Assembly (NCBI GenBank): GCA_037975125.1
Contig: CM075853.1
Location: forward strand, 58,121,591-58,185,590
Source of the DNA: Latrodectus hesperus
Taxonomy: Eukaryota > Arthropoda > Arachnida > Araneae > Theridiidae
Length of the DNA: 64,000 nucleotides
Reading direction: 5' to 3'
Positions 41,601 through 51,775 of the stretch are shown here, in pieces (the first letter of the stretch is position 1; each line of letters opens with the position of its first letter). The notes beneath the pieces are model-generated. The model did no database searches. It was given only the letters and a program-made list of their open reading frames with translations, and was not told the origin of the DNA. A program made the translations under genes and the position numbers.

Positions 41601-42493
41601 TTTAGAAACCAGTGTACTTATAAAAATGTACGTTATTTACGTTTTTGATTTAGGAAGCAATTGTTAATACCTGCTTGGTTTTGTTATTAAAGTTGTATTT
41701 TTACAATGTTTATTCGTTTGATTAGTTAAAAAAAAACTAATGACAATACATTTTTTCAGTTATTGTCTGATTACGAATAATTGTATTGACTCTCAGAGAT
41801 ATTTCTATTTTTGTAATGTGTATATTTTGTAAAATATGTGTAGTTAAGTTTGTAGCCTTTATTTCTGTAGTTCTTTACTAAGCAAATATTATAAAATATT
41901 CAATATTTGAAATCGAAAATGTAATGAGGCAGCGGTAATCAAATGGAGATTTATTTGTTTGTCGCTCAACGGTTATTTTTTGCACACGAGGGCTAATTAG
42001 ACCGGGACTTACGGTTTAAAGTGGATTCCGAACCACTACAAACATCCATGCCCAAGGTGGGATTCGAACCCAAGAACTGTTGAACCGAAGGCAAGAGCGC
42101 TAACCATTCGGCTGCCAGCTCGGCAATCAAATGGAGATAGAGTGTAATCGGGATTTTGAAAACTACAATTTAATATAGACTTGTTTAGAAACCAGACTTT
42201 TGATAAAAATGTATTTTATTTATGTTTTTGATTTATATTTATGATGCAATTGTTAATATCTGCTTTATTTGTTTTATATGACATATTTTTAATGTGTTTT
42301 TATTCCTTTGATATATTTGTTTTGTAACATGTAAATTTTTTAAAATATGTTTAAAAAAGTTTATAGCCTTTAGTTCTATACTAAGTATAAATATGATATA
42401 ATAATCTATATTTGAAATCGAAAATAAGGCAATATGCAGTATTCAAAGTTCAAGATAGAGAGCCCGATCAGGATTTTGAAAACTACAATTTTA
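41601..42493. repeat. Diverged tandem duplication
   Basis: Unit 1 (41601-42183) and unit 2 (42184-42493) start with TTTAGAAACCAG, share the order GTTTTTGATTTA, CAATTGTTAATA, GTTTATAGCCTTTA-like and TTGAAATCGAAAAT, and end with GGGATTTTGAAAACTACAAT or its near match. Unit 1 also contains the SINE-B copy at 41951-42124 and is longer for that reason. Non-coding, inside the DCAF4 intron. Confidence 0.75.
41951..42124 (-). mobile_element. SINE-B copy (best preserved head)
   Basis: On the minus strand it starts GCCGAGCTGGCAGCCGAATG and has the B-box-like GGGTTCGAATCCC. The core CACTTTAAACCGTAAGTCCC and the tail with GCAAAAAATAACCGTTGAGC follow. An exact 14-base target duplication, AATCAAATGGAGAT, lies at 41937-41950 and 42125-42138. 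The reference copy for this family in the window. Confidence 0.9.
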
Positions 42494-43756
42494 TTGTGAC
42501 ATGTAGCTTTGGTGAAATCCAGTGAGTTGTGTTTTAGATACTTTGCACTGAAAAATCTCATAATTTCACCATTTGCGACATTTTTGAAAATTGAGCCAAT
42601 AGCATAACGAAACCTAGGATTTTAACCTGATAAGTATTTATCTAGGCATCTACCTAGAAATACTTTTTAAGAAGTATAAGCCATATATAACAACACCAAC
42701 ATGGCTAAACTGAGTAATATCATCACAGGTTGTCAAGTGCAAAAAGTCGCCAAATGTGGTAAGATTTGGAAATTTTTCTCACCAAAAAATAATCAAAAGC
42801 AATTTATTGCCAAATGTGTCGCCTAATACAGTAATGAAATGTCTTACCCCGAACACGTGGGAAACACACACAGTTAAAATTTTTGCTATTTTCACTTCGT
42901 TTATTTATTATTATTTTTTTATGTAAAGCGCAGCAATTTAAATCCTGTTTTTCATATTTGAAATCGGGAAAAACCCTGATATTTTACATGGTTGTTATTA
43001 CTGTTTTCTTATTTAGTGTTGGTTCAGAAATTTGAAATCAGTGAAACCCCCGATTTCTTATGCAGATTGACACCCATTCTATGTTGCTAATCAAATTTCA
43101 ATACCTACATCTCAGCTAGATGAAAAATTTTTTGCCTATTTCGCACAAGGCTTTTTATCGTAGTACTCAGTTTTACTAATGGAAACAAGAAATCCACCAT
43201 TTTCGACAGGAAGAAGTAGAAAAATGGCAAAAACTTTGTTTTTAAGGAGAAACATAAAATACAACTGTAAATATTAGCAAATTATAACATCCATTGAAAT
43301 AGACAGTTGTTGTTACAGTAGAAATCGCCACATATCAGAGAACATGATGGGAGCTATTGTGGTAGACAATATTATTGCTGATTAATAAATATTCATGTGA
43401 ATATTCTTTTACTTTACAGAACTTCAAAATCAACAGTATCAAGTGAATATATACTTTTAAACTTTCTATATTGACATGATTATTAGAAAATATTATAAAA
43501 ATATTATGTGTTATTTCACATGCAAAAGTGTAAAAATTTGATGTCAAAAATCTTTCTGGGCTATTTTTTACAAACCTCTAAATTGACCGCCACTGAAGCT
43601 TGGATTATGTAACATGCACATGCAAGAAACATTTATTATCAAATAAAATGTAAGATTATCAATTACATCCTACATATTTACTACTGTCAAGTTATAGTTT
43701 TTCAAAAAAGAAGTGACAGATGTCATTTAAAATGCATGAAAAATGTAATACAAAAA

Positions 43757-43829
43757 TACTTACTTTACAAAGAAAACCATCAAATATACCACATAATTAT
43801 AATCTATCACAAAACATTGTTTTCATCTA
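43757..43829 (-). pseudogene. Degenerate duplicate of DCAF4 exon 1 end
   Basis: This segment matches the last part of DCAF4 exon 1 plus its donor (about 43880-43955). Both contain AAAAATACTTACTTTACAAAG, then ACCAT(C/T)AAAT(A/G)TACCACATA, and end in TTTCATCTA. The copy lies about 123 bases downstream of the real exon end in gene orientation and retains GTAAGTA. Its frame is broken by a TGA where the true exon continues. Inferred to be a local tandem duplication now decaying as intron sequence. Confidence 0.8.
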
Positions 43830-43891
43830 CACATATATATAATACAAAAATATACAAAATACAAACATATATATAACACAAAAATACTTAC

Positions 43892-44860
43892 TTTACAAAG
43901 AGAACCATTAAATGTACCACATATTATATAATTTTCATCTGTCAAAACTTTGATTTCATCTATTCCAACATTATATAACTGGGATCTCCAGGCAAATTTT
44001 TTTTCTCTTAAATCAATCATTTCAGTTTTCCCATTATGAAGTCCACAAAAGAGATTGTTACCAATAGTATTCCATTCAACAGCATGAATTCTGCCTCGGA
44101 TTGATATAACATTTAAATGACCTCCTGGCACAGAATAAAGTGGAACTATCTCAGCAGGAACAATTGAAATATTATTAGCACCACCAACTGCAAATTTCTT
44201 ACAAAACTCATTACTATTACAACAAAAAATAGAATAGGGAAGATAACGAGGAGTTGGATAATAATTCATATGATTATTTCCAGGTTGTTGAACTGCTAAA
44301 TGTATTAGGCCTTCACATTTTGTAGGATGGTTTGTTATGTATAAGATGAATCTTGTTTCATCACAAAGAAAACAGAAATCTACAACACCATTATCAGCTC
44401 TGAAATGACCAGAACCTACGTCTGAATTTCTAGTATATACATATGGAATTTCTCCTATAATATTAAATAAACTAGTTTCATGATAAACCTCCCACAAACC
44501 ATACATTCTGTTGCTTCCACCTTTCAATAAGGCCACATCAGCAGTGGTATCATAACGTTCATGCCATGTTGTATTTGCACGACGCGGGCCATTCCATCTC
44601 ATATCATTAATTTTTAATTCATAAAAACTTGAGTTAAAGTTAGTGTTTCTCAGAATGCCAGTTTCTCTTTGAGAAAGAAGTTGTGGAAAATGGCTTGGTC
44701 TTGAAGAAATAATACTTCTTTGTTCTTCAACTTGATGTTCAACTTTTCGTCTTTTTAGTAAAGGCATAAGGTTATTTTCCCGAAAGTACCTCCCGCTTCC
44801 TGGATCACGATAAAAACCAGGTATTTCAAGTTGCCTATCAATACCAGATGCAGCAGACAT
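43892..44860 (-). CDS. DCAF4: DCAF4 (WDR21) homologue, first coding exon
   Basis: Encodes residues 1-323 of a WD-repeat protein. I chose the ATG at 44860-44858 (MSAASG) because the family signature PGFYRDPGSGRYFR follows at residues 14-27; an upstream in-frame ATG at 44950 would add 30 unlikely residues. A basic patch (KRRK, 36-39) may be a nuclear signal. Blades follow, with CGLHNGKTEMIDLREKKF near 273-289 giving a DxR typical of the DDB1-binding DWD box, and LTDENYIICGTFNGSLCK at the end. The donor is AAA/GTAAGTA at 43891. With the exon at 30064-29789 the protein is 414 residues, somewhat shorter than vertebrate DCAF4 (about 495). Role by family: substrate receptor for the CUL4-DDB1 ubiquitin ligase. 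No breaks seen. Confidence 0.88.
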
Positions 44861-45600
44861 ATTTTTGAGATTAATTTCGATCAAAAAGATAATGAAGTAA
44901 ATATTTTCTAAGCAGTAGTATCGAGGCAGACACTTTAAAGTCAGAAGCACACATCAATACTGAGTCATTTTGGTAGGATGTAATTAACTACAAGTATATT
45001 TTCATAAGACTTTTATATACAATTATACCATAATAAAATGATGAGCAATTTTATTATGTTCGATCCGTTCAGGTAATAAATAAAAGCATGAAAAACTGTT
45101 TTTAAACTCACAAGCTGATATCAAACAGAGCTGCCTAAAGAATCTATGACTGAACAACAGCGCATTAAAACTAACAAAGACCATTCCACATTCTAATATT
45201 TTGATTTCGTAATTCAATTCTCATTAAAAACAGACACAATTTTCAGCAGACTTCTTCCTTTATACATCAAACTGTTTTTTTTTCTTACTTCCATTCGCAC
45301 TGCACTTTTATGAGAATTTAAATTTCCACTGAACTTTCTCAGGTGGCAACTTGTAATGAATTGATTTATCTTTTAAATCAGTTAGGCGAACTGCTTTAAA
45401 TACGTTAAACTGATTTAGCGCCATCTTGTCTTCTGCTATTTTGTTGTCAATGTTTGTTGAAATATCTGAAACTGATCAAAATAAATACAAGAGAAGCCTA
45501 TGGAGGATGGAACATAAAAAGCGCCGCCCTATTAGTCAACGCTTGACGTATGTGCCATAACCTCTCTGTCTTCCAAAACATTACTCTAAAACCTGTTCTT
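44861..45600 (-). promoter_or_regulatory. DCAF4 5' region with YY1-type motif
   Basis: On the minus strand GACAAGATGGCGC (45430-45418) fits the YY1 consensus often found at or just downstream of the start of TATA-less housekeeping promoters. A TGACGTA (CRE-like) sequence lies at 45545-45551, in a slightly GC-richer stretch up to 45600. A possible donor GAA/GTAAGA lies near 45287, so a non-coding first exon is possible. Transcription start not proven. Confidence 0.45.
45308..45424 (-). CDS. Possible upstream ORF, 38 aa
   Basis: The ATG inside the YY1-type motif (AAGATGGCG, good context) opens a 38-codon frame (MALNQFNVFKAVRL..., rich in Lys and aromatic residues, ending QWKFKFS) closed by TAA at 45310-45308. 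It lies about 450 bases upstream of the DCAF4 ATG. It could be a regulatory uORF, an unrelated micro-protein, or chance. I do not recognise the peptide. Confidence 0.25.
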   Translation of the reverse strand: MALNQFNVFKAVRLTDLKDKSIHYKLPPEKVQWKFKFS

Positions 45601-47110
45601 TACTATTAAGCCTCTTGTTGAATTGAAATATTTGAAAGAAAATATACTTATTTAAATTTCGTTGTTTAAACAGAAATTATTTTAATGAATGTTTATTGAA
45701 TAATCATTATAAAATTTCATCTGTAAAAAGATTAATTTAGAGGAGATTAATTTTATAAGTTTAGGAATACATTTTATTATTTTGCTAGTGAATAAATTCC
45801 AATTTTTTTATAACTAAAGTTTAAAAAAATTGAGTTAAAAAATTATAAATTTTGAGTTTTTAACGTTACATTAATATTAAAATATCATACTTCTTGAGAA
45901 GATATTTTATCTTATATAAATCTTATTAAATATAATAAATGAAGATTTAATGAAATTCAGTTTTTGATTTAAAATTTTTTATTTAGTTTCTAGTTTTCAT
46001 ACAGTTGACTTTATATTACAATTTTTTTTTACTTTACATTATAATCAACAAAATTCATTAACAAATTATATATAATAAAAACTTTTTTTTTCTAATATTG
46101 GACTAAAAATATACCAAAGAAAAAATACTTTTACTATACAGATATAAATAAATTTATATATAGAAGCATAATTCTTCCTTATAAAGAGTAAAATTATAAC
46201 CAAATAGCAGAGTATTTCATGCATAGATAAAATCACAGGGAACAACATGGGAAGGAAACTTTGCCACTGCATATCAATACAGAAAAGATTAATGGATATT
46301 TTTCAAGATTATAAATATAATAATATCATATTTAATTCATAGTATTTAAGTGTTATCTCAAAGTCAATAAGGTGAATAATACGCCTAAAATTTCTTTATT
46401 GAAATACATAATATTAACAATTAGCAAAAATACAAAATAAGCACTTAACTATCAATAAAATTAACTTTTTAAAAATAGTAAATAAATTAGATCTCTTTTA
46501 TTTCATTGAGTGCAATTTAAATGAAAATAATGCTTGCCTATACGGTGTCCTCAATAAGAAAGTATTGTTTCTCTTTAAAGACAGAGTGGGTGTGGTATCG
46601 TCTACTAGCTACTAAACCGGCTCTCATAATATTTAGAACTGCTCCTCTTACATTCCTTCCTCCATGGAGAAGCCAAATTAAAAATAATAATAACACAGAA
46701 ATATTTAAAAAAGTATTAAAAATCAAAAAATTATAAGTCTGAGAAGAAATAGATTTGTCAACGATATTCTTAGGTTTCGAATTAATCACTTGAAATATCA
46801 TAATCTTAATTAATGTCCTTTTTCTGTGAAAATATTTAATAAAATTGCATAACGATAAAAAAAAATTCGAAAAGTTTATATAATTTATAACAAAAAACAA
46901 TAAATAAGAATTTGAACAAAAATCATAATTATAATTTCTTCATATCATAATTTCTTAAATTACTTTCGACTATAAGGCGGTTCAAACGCTCTTTTCACCG
47001 TGGTGTCAATATTAAATCGGACATTTTTAACTATAAGTTGATTTTAAAAGTGCAGTGCGAACGGGATTTTTACATTCAATTTTGATGAAAATTGCGCTGG
47101 TCTCCAAAAG

Positions 47111-47111
<1 letters not shown>
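45601..47111. other. AT-rich intergenic DNA
   Basis: Only one suggestive segment. The minus strand at about 46670-46538 encodes a peptide (IMRAGLVASRRYHTHSVFKEKQYF...) with the look of a mitochondrial targeting sequence, without a verified continuation. The frame at 46066-46272 is AT-biased and unsupported. Confidence 0.4.

Positions 47112-47195
<84 letters not shown>
47112..47195. repeat. (TA)n microsatellite
   Basis: TA tract of about 84 bases, ending 18 bases before the recognisable LINE fragment. Confidence 0.95.
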
Positions 47196-47196
<1 letters not shown>

Positions 47197-47212
47197 TGAA
47201 ATCTCCTCAATA

Positions 47213-48141
<929 letters not shown>

Positions 48142-49005
48142 TTATGGTGATCCTAAAATGCTTTTAAGTGCAACATTTCTCATAGACTCGCACAGCTTTT
48201 GTAAGAAGGAAGCTAGATCCAAGGAAGTAGAGACACTTGTTGCCTGAAAGAAATCTGCAGGCAGCCGAATTGTTGTACCGTAAAGCATCTCAGCACAGGT
48301 ACCACCAAGGTCTTCCTTGTAGGCTGATCGAAGACCCAGCAACGTAATGGGAAGGCTTGATGTCCACTAGACGTCATTGTGACACAGTAACGATTGTTTT
48401 AATAATCGGTTAAACCTTTCAATCAATCCGTTCCCGGCTGGGTTGTATGGAGTTGTGCGAATTCGGTGAATTCCAAGGATTTTGTTGAGATTCGTGAATA
48501 AGTTCAACTGAAACTGACGACCTTGATCAGTTGTTAGGGTGGTAGGTATTCCAAATCTTGCGATCCAATGGGTAATGAAAGTTCGGGCGATGGTTTCTGC
48601 GGAAATCTCCCGTATCGGAATCGCTTCCAGCCAGCGAGAGAATCTGTCCATCATTGTTAAAAGATAAGAATATCCTTCCGACGGGGGTAAGGGTCCGACA
48701 ATGTCCAGGTGCACATGTTGAAAGCGTTGTAAGGGGACAGCAAAGGCTTGAAAAGGGCTATGGTTGTGTCTGGATACTTTTGACTTCTGGCAACCAATGC
48801 ATGTGCGAGTCCATGCAACACAGTCTTTTGAAATTGAAGGCCAGACGAAACTAGAGAGAATCAGTCTTTTAGTCGTCCGTACTCCTGGGTGGGAGAGTCC
48901 ATGGAGGGAGTCAAACAGAGTTTTTCGGAGTGCAAAGGGAACAAAAGGACGTATTTGATCGTTGGTTACATCACAAAGTAATTTAAGTCCTGGGGACAGT
49001 TCCAT
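48142..49005 (-). pseudogene. gypsy integrase
   Basis: In the 212-codon frame from 49005 to 48367 the zinc-binding residues are His35, His39, Cys69 and Cys72. The catalytic triad is Asp101 (HLDIVG), Asp160 (TTDQG) and Glu196 (GLIERF), with 35 residues between the last two. All core residues are intact. After a stop, the C-terminal part continues in 48342-48142 (AYKEDLGGTCAEMLYGTTIRLP, typical of the post-core region). The upstream start is arbitrary because the domain is part of a polyprotein. Confidence 0.88.
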
Positions 49006-49049
49006 CTTCTGTAGCTTTAAGGAACTACCTGAAAATGATAGTAATTGAG

Positions 49050-49528
49050 TGAGTTCTGCATCATTTTCCTAGATTTCAGCTAAAAGTGTGAAATCGGTGG
49101 CGTTATTACTATTAATGGCAAAAATTCTCGATAAGGCGTCGGCAACTGGGTTGTTTGATCCAGAAACATGTAGAATGTCAGTGCTAAATTGGGCGATAAA
49201 ATTCATATGCCGAATTTGTCTAGGAGATGCAGAGTTTGAATTTTTTTAAACAAAAATGTAAGTGGACGATGATCAGTAAATATAGAAAAGGTTTGTCCCT
49301 CAAGGTTGTGCTGAAAATGTTTTACAGCAGAATAGATAGCCAATAATTCTCTATCATATGTGCTGTACTTGGTTTAATCTGGCGTCAGTTTCCTAGAGTA
49401 AAAGGCTAAAGGTTGTAAACCATTGGTACTTTGGGAGTGCAATACTGCTCCTTTGGTGATGTCGGAAGCATCTGCCATTAATGATAGCTGCTGATCAGGG
49501 GAATGGAAATCAAGGGTGACTGAATTCA
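49050..49528 (-). pseudogene. gypsy RNase H region
   Basis: Between RT and integrase the minus strand reads LMADASDITKGAVL, QPLAFYSRKL, YDRELLAIYSAVKHFQHNLEG and FTDHRPLTFLF. These are the Asp, Glu and Asp motifs of gypsy-type RNase H. A TAG interrupts it after SRKLTPD and a frameshift follows HLLDKF. Confidence 0.8.
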
Positions 49529-50330
49529 TTAAATCGCTTTTGCATTTTCAAACGCGGCAGTTGTTTCCTTTGTCAAAAGAACAGGTCGTTTGTCATTCTT
49601 TTTAGAGTTTTTTAGAAGTGAATGCAGTAGGGCTAGAGTAGCTGCGGCCATAGGCAAGAAACGACGATAAAAATTTAGCATAGCTAAAAATCTTTTAAGT
49701 TCGGACAGTGTTTCAGGCTTAGGGAAGTTAGAAATTACATCTGACTTTTCGGGAAGAGGGCTTACGCCTGTGTGTGCTATTAAGCAACCAAGAAATGCGA
49801 CTGAAGTTTTTCTAAGAACACATTTAGAGGGGTTCAATTTTAGTCCGTATTCGCGGATTCTATGAAAAATGATGCGAAGGTGTTTAACATGTTCGTCTTC
49901 GGTTGCCGATGCTATAAGGAGATCATCGAAGTAGGGGACGCAAAAATCCAATCCGTAAAGCACTTGATGAATGAATCTTTGGAAATTTTGACCGGCGTTA
50001 CGAAGTCCAAAAGGCATTTTAAGGTATTCGAACAAACCGAATAGGATGGCTACAGTAGTTTTCGGTACGTCCCCAGGATTGACGGGAATCTGATGATACG
50101 CTCTTGCCAGATCGAGAGCAGAAAAACAATTTTTGCCGAAAAAAACCTGTGTACAATCCTGAATATGGGGTACAGGACACCTGTCAAGAGTTGTCACAGC
50201 GTTGAAATGATGGTAGTGTCCACAAGGGTACCAATCACCGTTAGATTTGCGGACCATGTGGAGGGGAGTGGCTCAAGGGCTTTTGGACGGTCGAATAATT
50301 CCCTGAGACATTAGGTATTCGAACTCTGAA
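49529..50330 (-). pseudogene. gypsy reverse transcriptase
   Basis: The 242-codon frame from 50257 keeps the catalytic aspartates: Asp49 (SALDLARAYHQ) and Asp111-Asp112 (PYFDDLL), with MPFGLRNA before them. The thumb/connection follows (LSELKRFLAMLNFYRRFLP). The usual GDWRPCGDYRRLN segment reads GDWYPCGHYHHFN, an unusual set of substitutions. A stop just upstream separates it from the preceding linker (FEYLMSQGIIRPS). Confidence 0.88.
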
Positions 50331-50599
50331 CGCGCTGCTTTGAGTAATTCTGGGGCCAAACGGTGGGTTCTGGAAAATACAGAGGGTCCCTTAGTTTCAA
50401 TGTGATGAAAATTTTCATTAGTTTTAAGGTCATTTGTTACTAAAGAACGGTTTGTAAGCTCAGGATACTCAGCGAGTAATTTTTCAAATTTGGAATCACC
50501 GATAAGTACGGATATATTGGAATCCAGGGAAAAATTTTTGAAAGATATGCTGTTTGACGAGAGAGACGTCCGAGAGTCGATCAGACGGCTATTTTTGAC

Positions 50600-50968
50600 A
50601 TCGACAAATAACTCAAAATGTTTAAAAAAATCAACACCAATAATTGGTTGGTTTACGTCAGCAATGATGAATAACCATGAAAATTTTTGGCAGAGATTTA
50701 AATCAATAATGAGGCGTTTATTTCCAAAAGTAGAAATTTTAGTGCCATTTGCTGCATATAAGGCTTAATTTTCAGAGGGTGTGGTTTTTGGAGCATATTT
50801 TTTAGGCAAAACAGATATGTCGGTTCCTGTGTGAATTAGAAAATTTAATTTTGAAGATGGGTCGGCCAGAAGAATACGATTCACTTGGCGGTCGCTAGAT
50901 TGGTCAGTGAGTGATTGCCGATTTAGTTTCCCGACTGACGAAAAGAACATGGAGCTTGGTACTTTCAC
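50600..50968 (-). pseudogene. gypsy protease region
   Basis: NFLIHTGTDISVLP near 50850 is the retropepsin active-site strand, but the usual D-T-G appears as H-T-G, so the catalytic Asp is lost. It is followed by a stop and then, in the same frame, by PIIGVDFFKHF near 50640, typical of the end of this domain. Confidence 0.7.
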
Positions 50969-51041
50969 GCTTAATCACCGAAATTGACATGGTAAAAACA
51001 AAGTTCATTCGTAGGTTCCTTGTAGTGACTGAAGTTAGTAC

Positions 51042-51775
51042 TCATGAACTATCGCGAAATCTGCTGCGTTGAAATGATCGGCGGAAATTATGCCTAGGGC
51101 TAGGGGAACTGCGTTCCAGGGCAGTGCTTAATCCCCTAACCTGTTGAGTTAACTGCGCTACTTGGAGTTCCAAGTGAGCCATGACAGAATCATGAGAGTT
51201 AGTGGTGATAGAATTTACATACGAAGGGATAGCTAGATCGCTTATTTTGTCAGCAACTGAGGCTATTTTATACAAATCAACCTCGCTGAATGTGGCTAAA
51301 ATAGTCTGCGTGTTATACGGCAGTCTCGTGAGCCATTACGAGCGTAAAAGCGCTTCACGAACACCTCCTACAGTGAAAGCTGAAGCACCACTATCTCCCG
51401 TCCTGTATGATGGGCGCTGCGTGACTGAGTGGTCAAAGTCATCAGTGCTAATCGCTTGAGAGCGTAGGAGTGTGGGTTCGATTCCCACCGTGGCCCTGGG
51501 TGTTTTTTTCGTTATTCTTCTGTGGTTGTAAATCTGTCATTGTGCTAATTGTCCTAATATCGACGAAGACTTACAAGCGGATCTCAAGAATCAAGCATAC
51601 AAGTCTGAGTATATGTAATGAAATAAATAAAATAAATCCTGTATGACTCATGCTCTGGAGGCGAAGCTGTTGAACCCGTTTCAATTCTAGTGTCGCCATT
51701 TTGCCCGCGGATTTGTGTTGTTGCTAAAGTCTGTAATATATTTCTTTTATTTTCAAGTGATATTATTGTCATCAT
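51042..51775 (-). pseudogene. gypsy gag remnant, split by SINE-C
   Basis: The C-terminal part (LPYNTQTILATFSEVDLYKIASVADKI..., then a basic, Arg/Ser-rich end) occupies 51410-51042 with one internal stop. The N-terminal piece is 51775-51637. Removing SINE-C and one copy of its target duplication joins the two pieces. No zinc knuckle is present; the basic tail would serve RNA binding (inference). Confidence 0.65.
51411..51636 (+). mobile_element. SINE-C (tRNA-Ser/Leu-like head), 226 bp
   Basis: The head reads GCGTGACTGAGTGG (A-box-like, class II tRNA type) and the B box GGTTCGATTCC is perfect. The internal spacing suits a long-variable-arm tRNA. It ends in an AAATAAATAAAATAAA tail. The exact 10-base target duplication TCCTGTATGA lies at 51401-51410 and 51637-51646. 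It is inserted in the gypsy gag on the opposite strand and is thus younger than it. Not a functional tRNA: the anticodon arm is poorly paired and a long tail follows. Confidence 0.88.

Larger units (their letters stand above)
30065..43891 (-). other. DCAF4: DCAF4 intron, 13,827 bp
   Basis: Bounded by donor GTAAGTA (from 43891) and acceptor TATAG (to 30065), both phase 0. The flanking protein segments align to DCAF4 without a missing blade, so I infer a single intron. It contains the transposons at 30792-32371, 32498-33659 and 36770-37300, a possible non-autonomous element at 40246-41075, a tandem duplication with a SINE, and a degenerate copy of the end of exon 1. Stretches without comment (30070-30790, 33660-35860, 37300-40240, 41080-41600, 42500-43750) show nothing I recognise. 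Confidence 0.8.
48142..51775 (-). mobile_element. Ty3/gypsy LTR retrotransposon, decayed
   Basis: Minus-strand order gag - protease - reverse transcriptase - RNase H - integrase is typical of Ty3/gypsy. There is no envelope-like frame. Coding parts are separated by stops and shifts, and gag is split by SINE-C. LTRs, primer-binding site and target duplication are not identified, so the boundaries given are those of the recognisable coding part. Confidence 0.88.

Noticed and set aside
48654..50768. Plus-strand frames across the gypsy pol
   Set aside because: Antisense shadows; domains with catalytic residues are on the minus strand.
51411..51500. Functional tRNA gene
   Set aside because: The A/B boxes are good, but the anticodon arm is poor, a long tail follows and the whole unit is flanked by a target duplication; it is a SINE.
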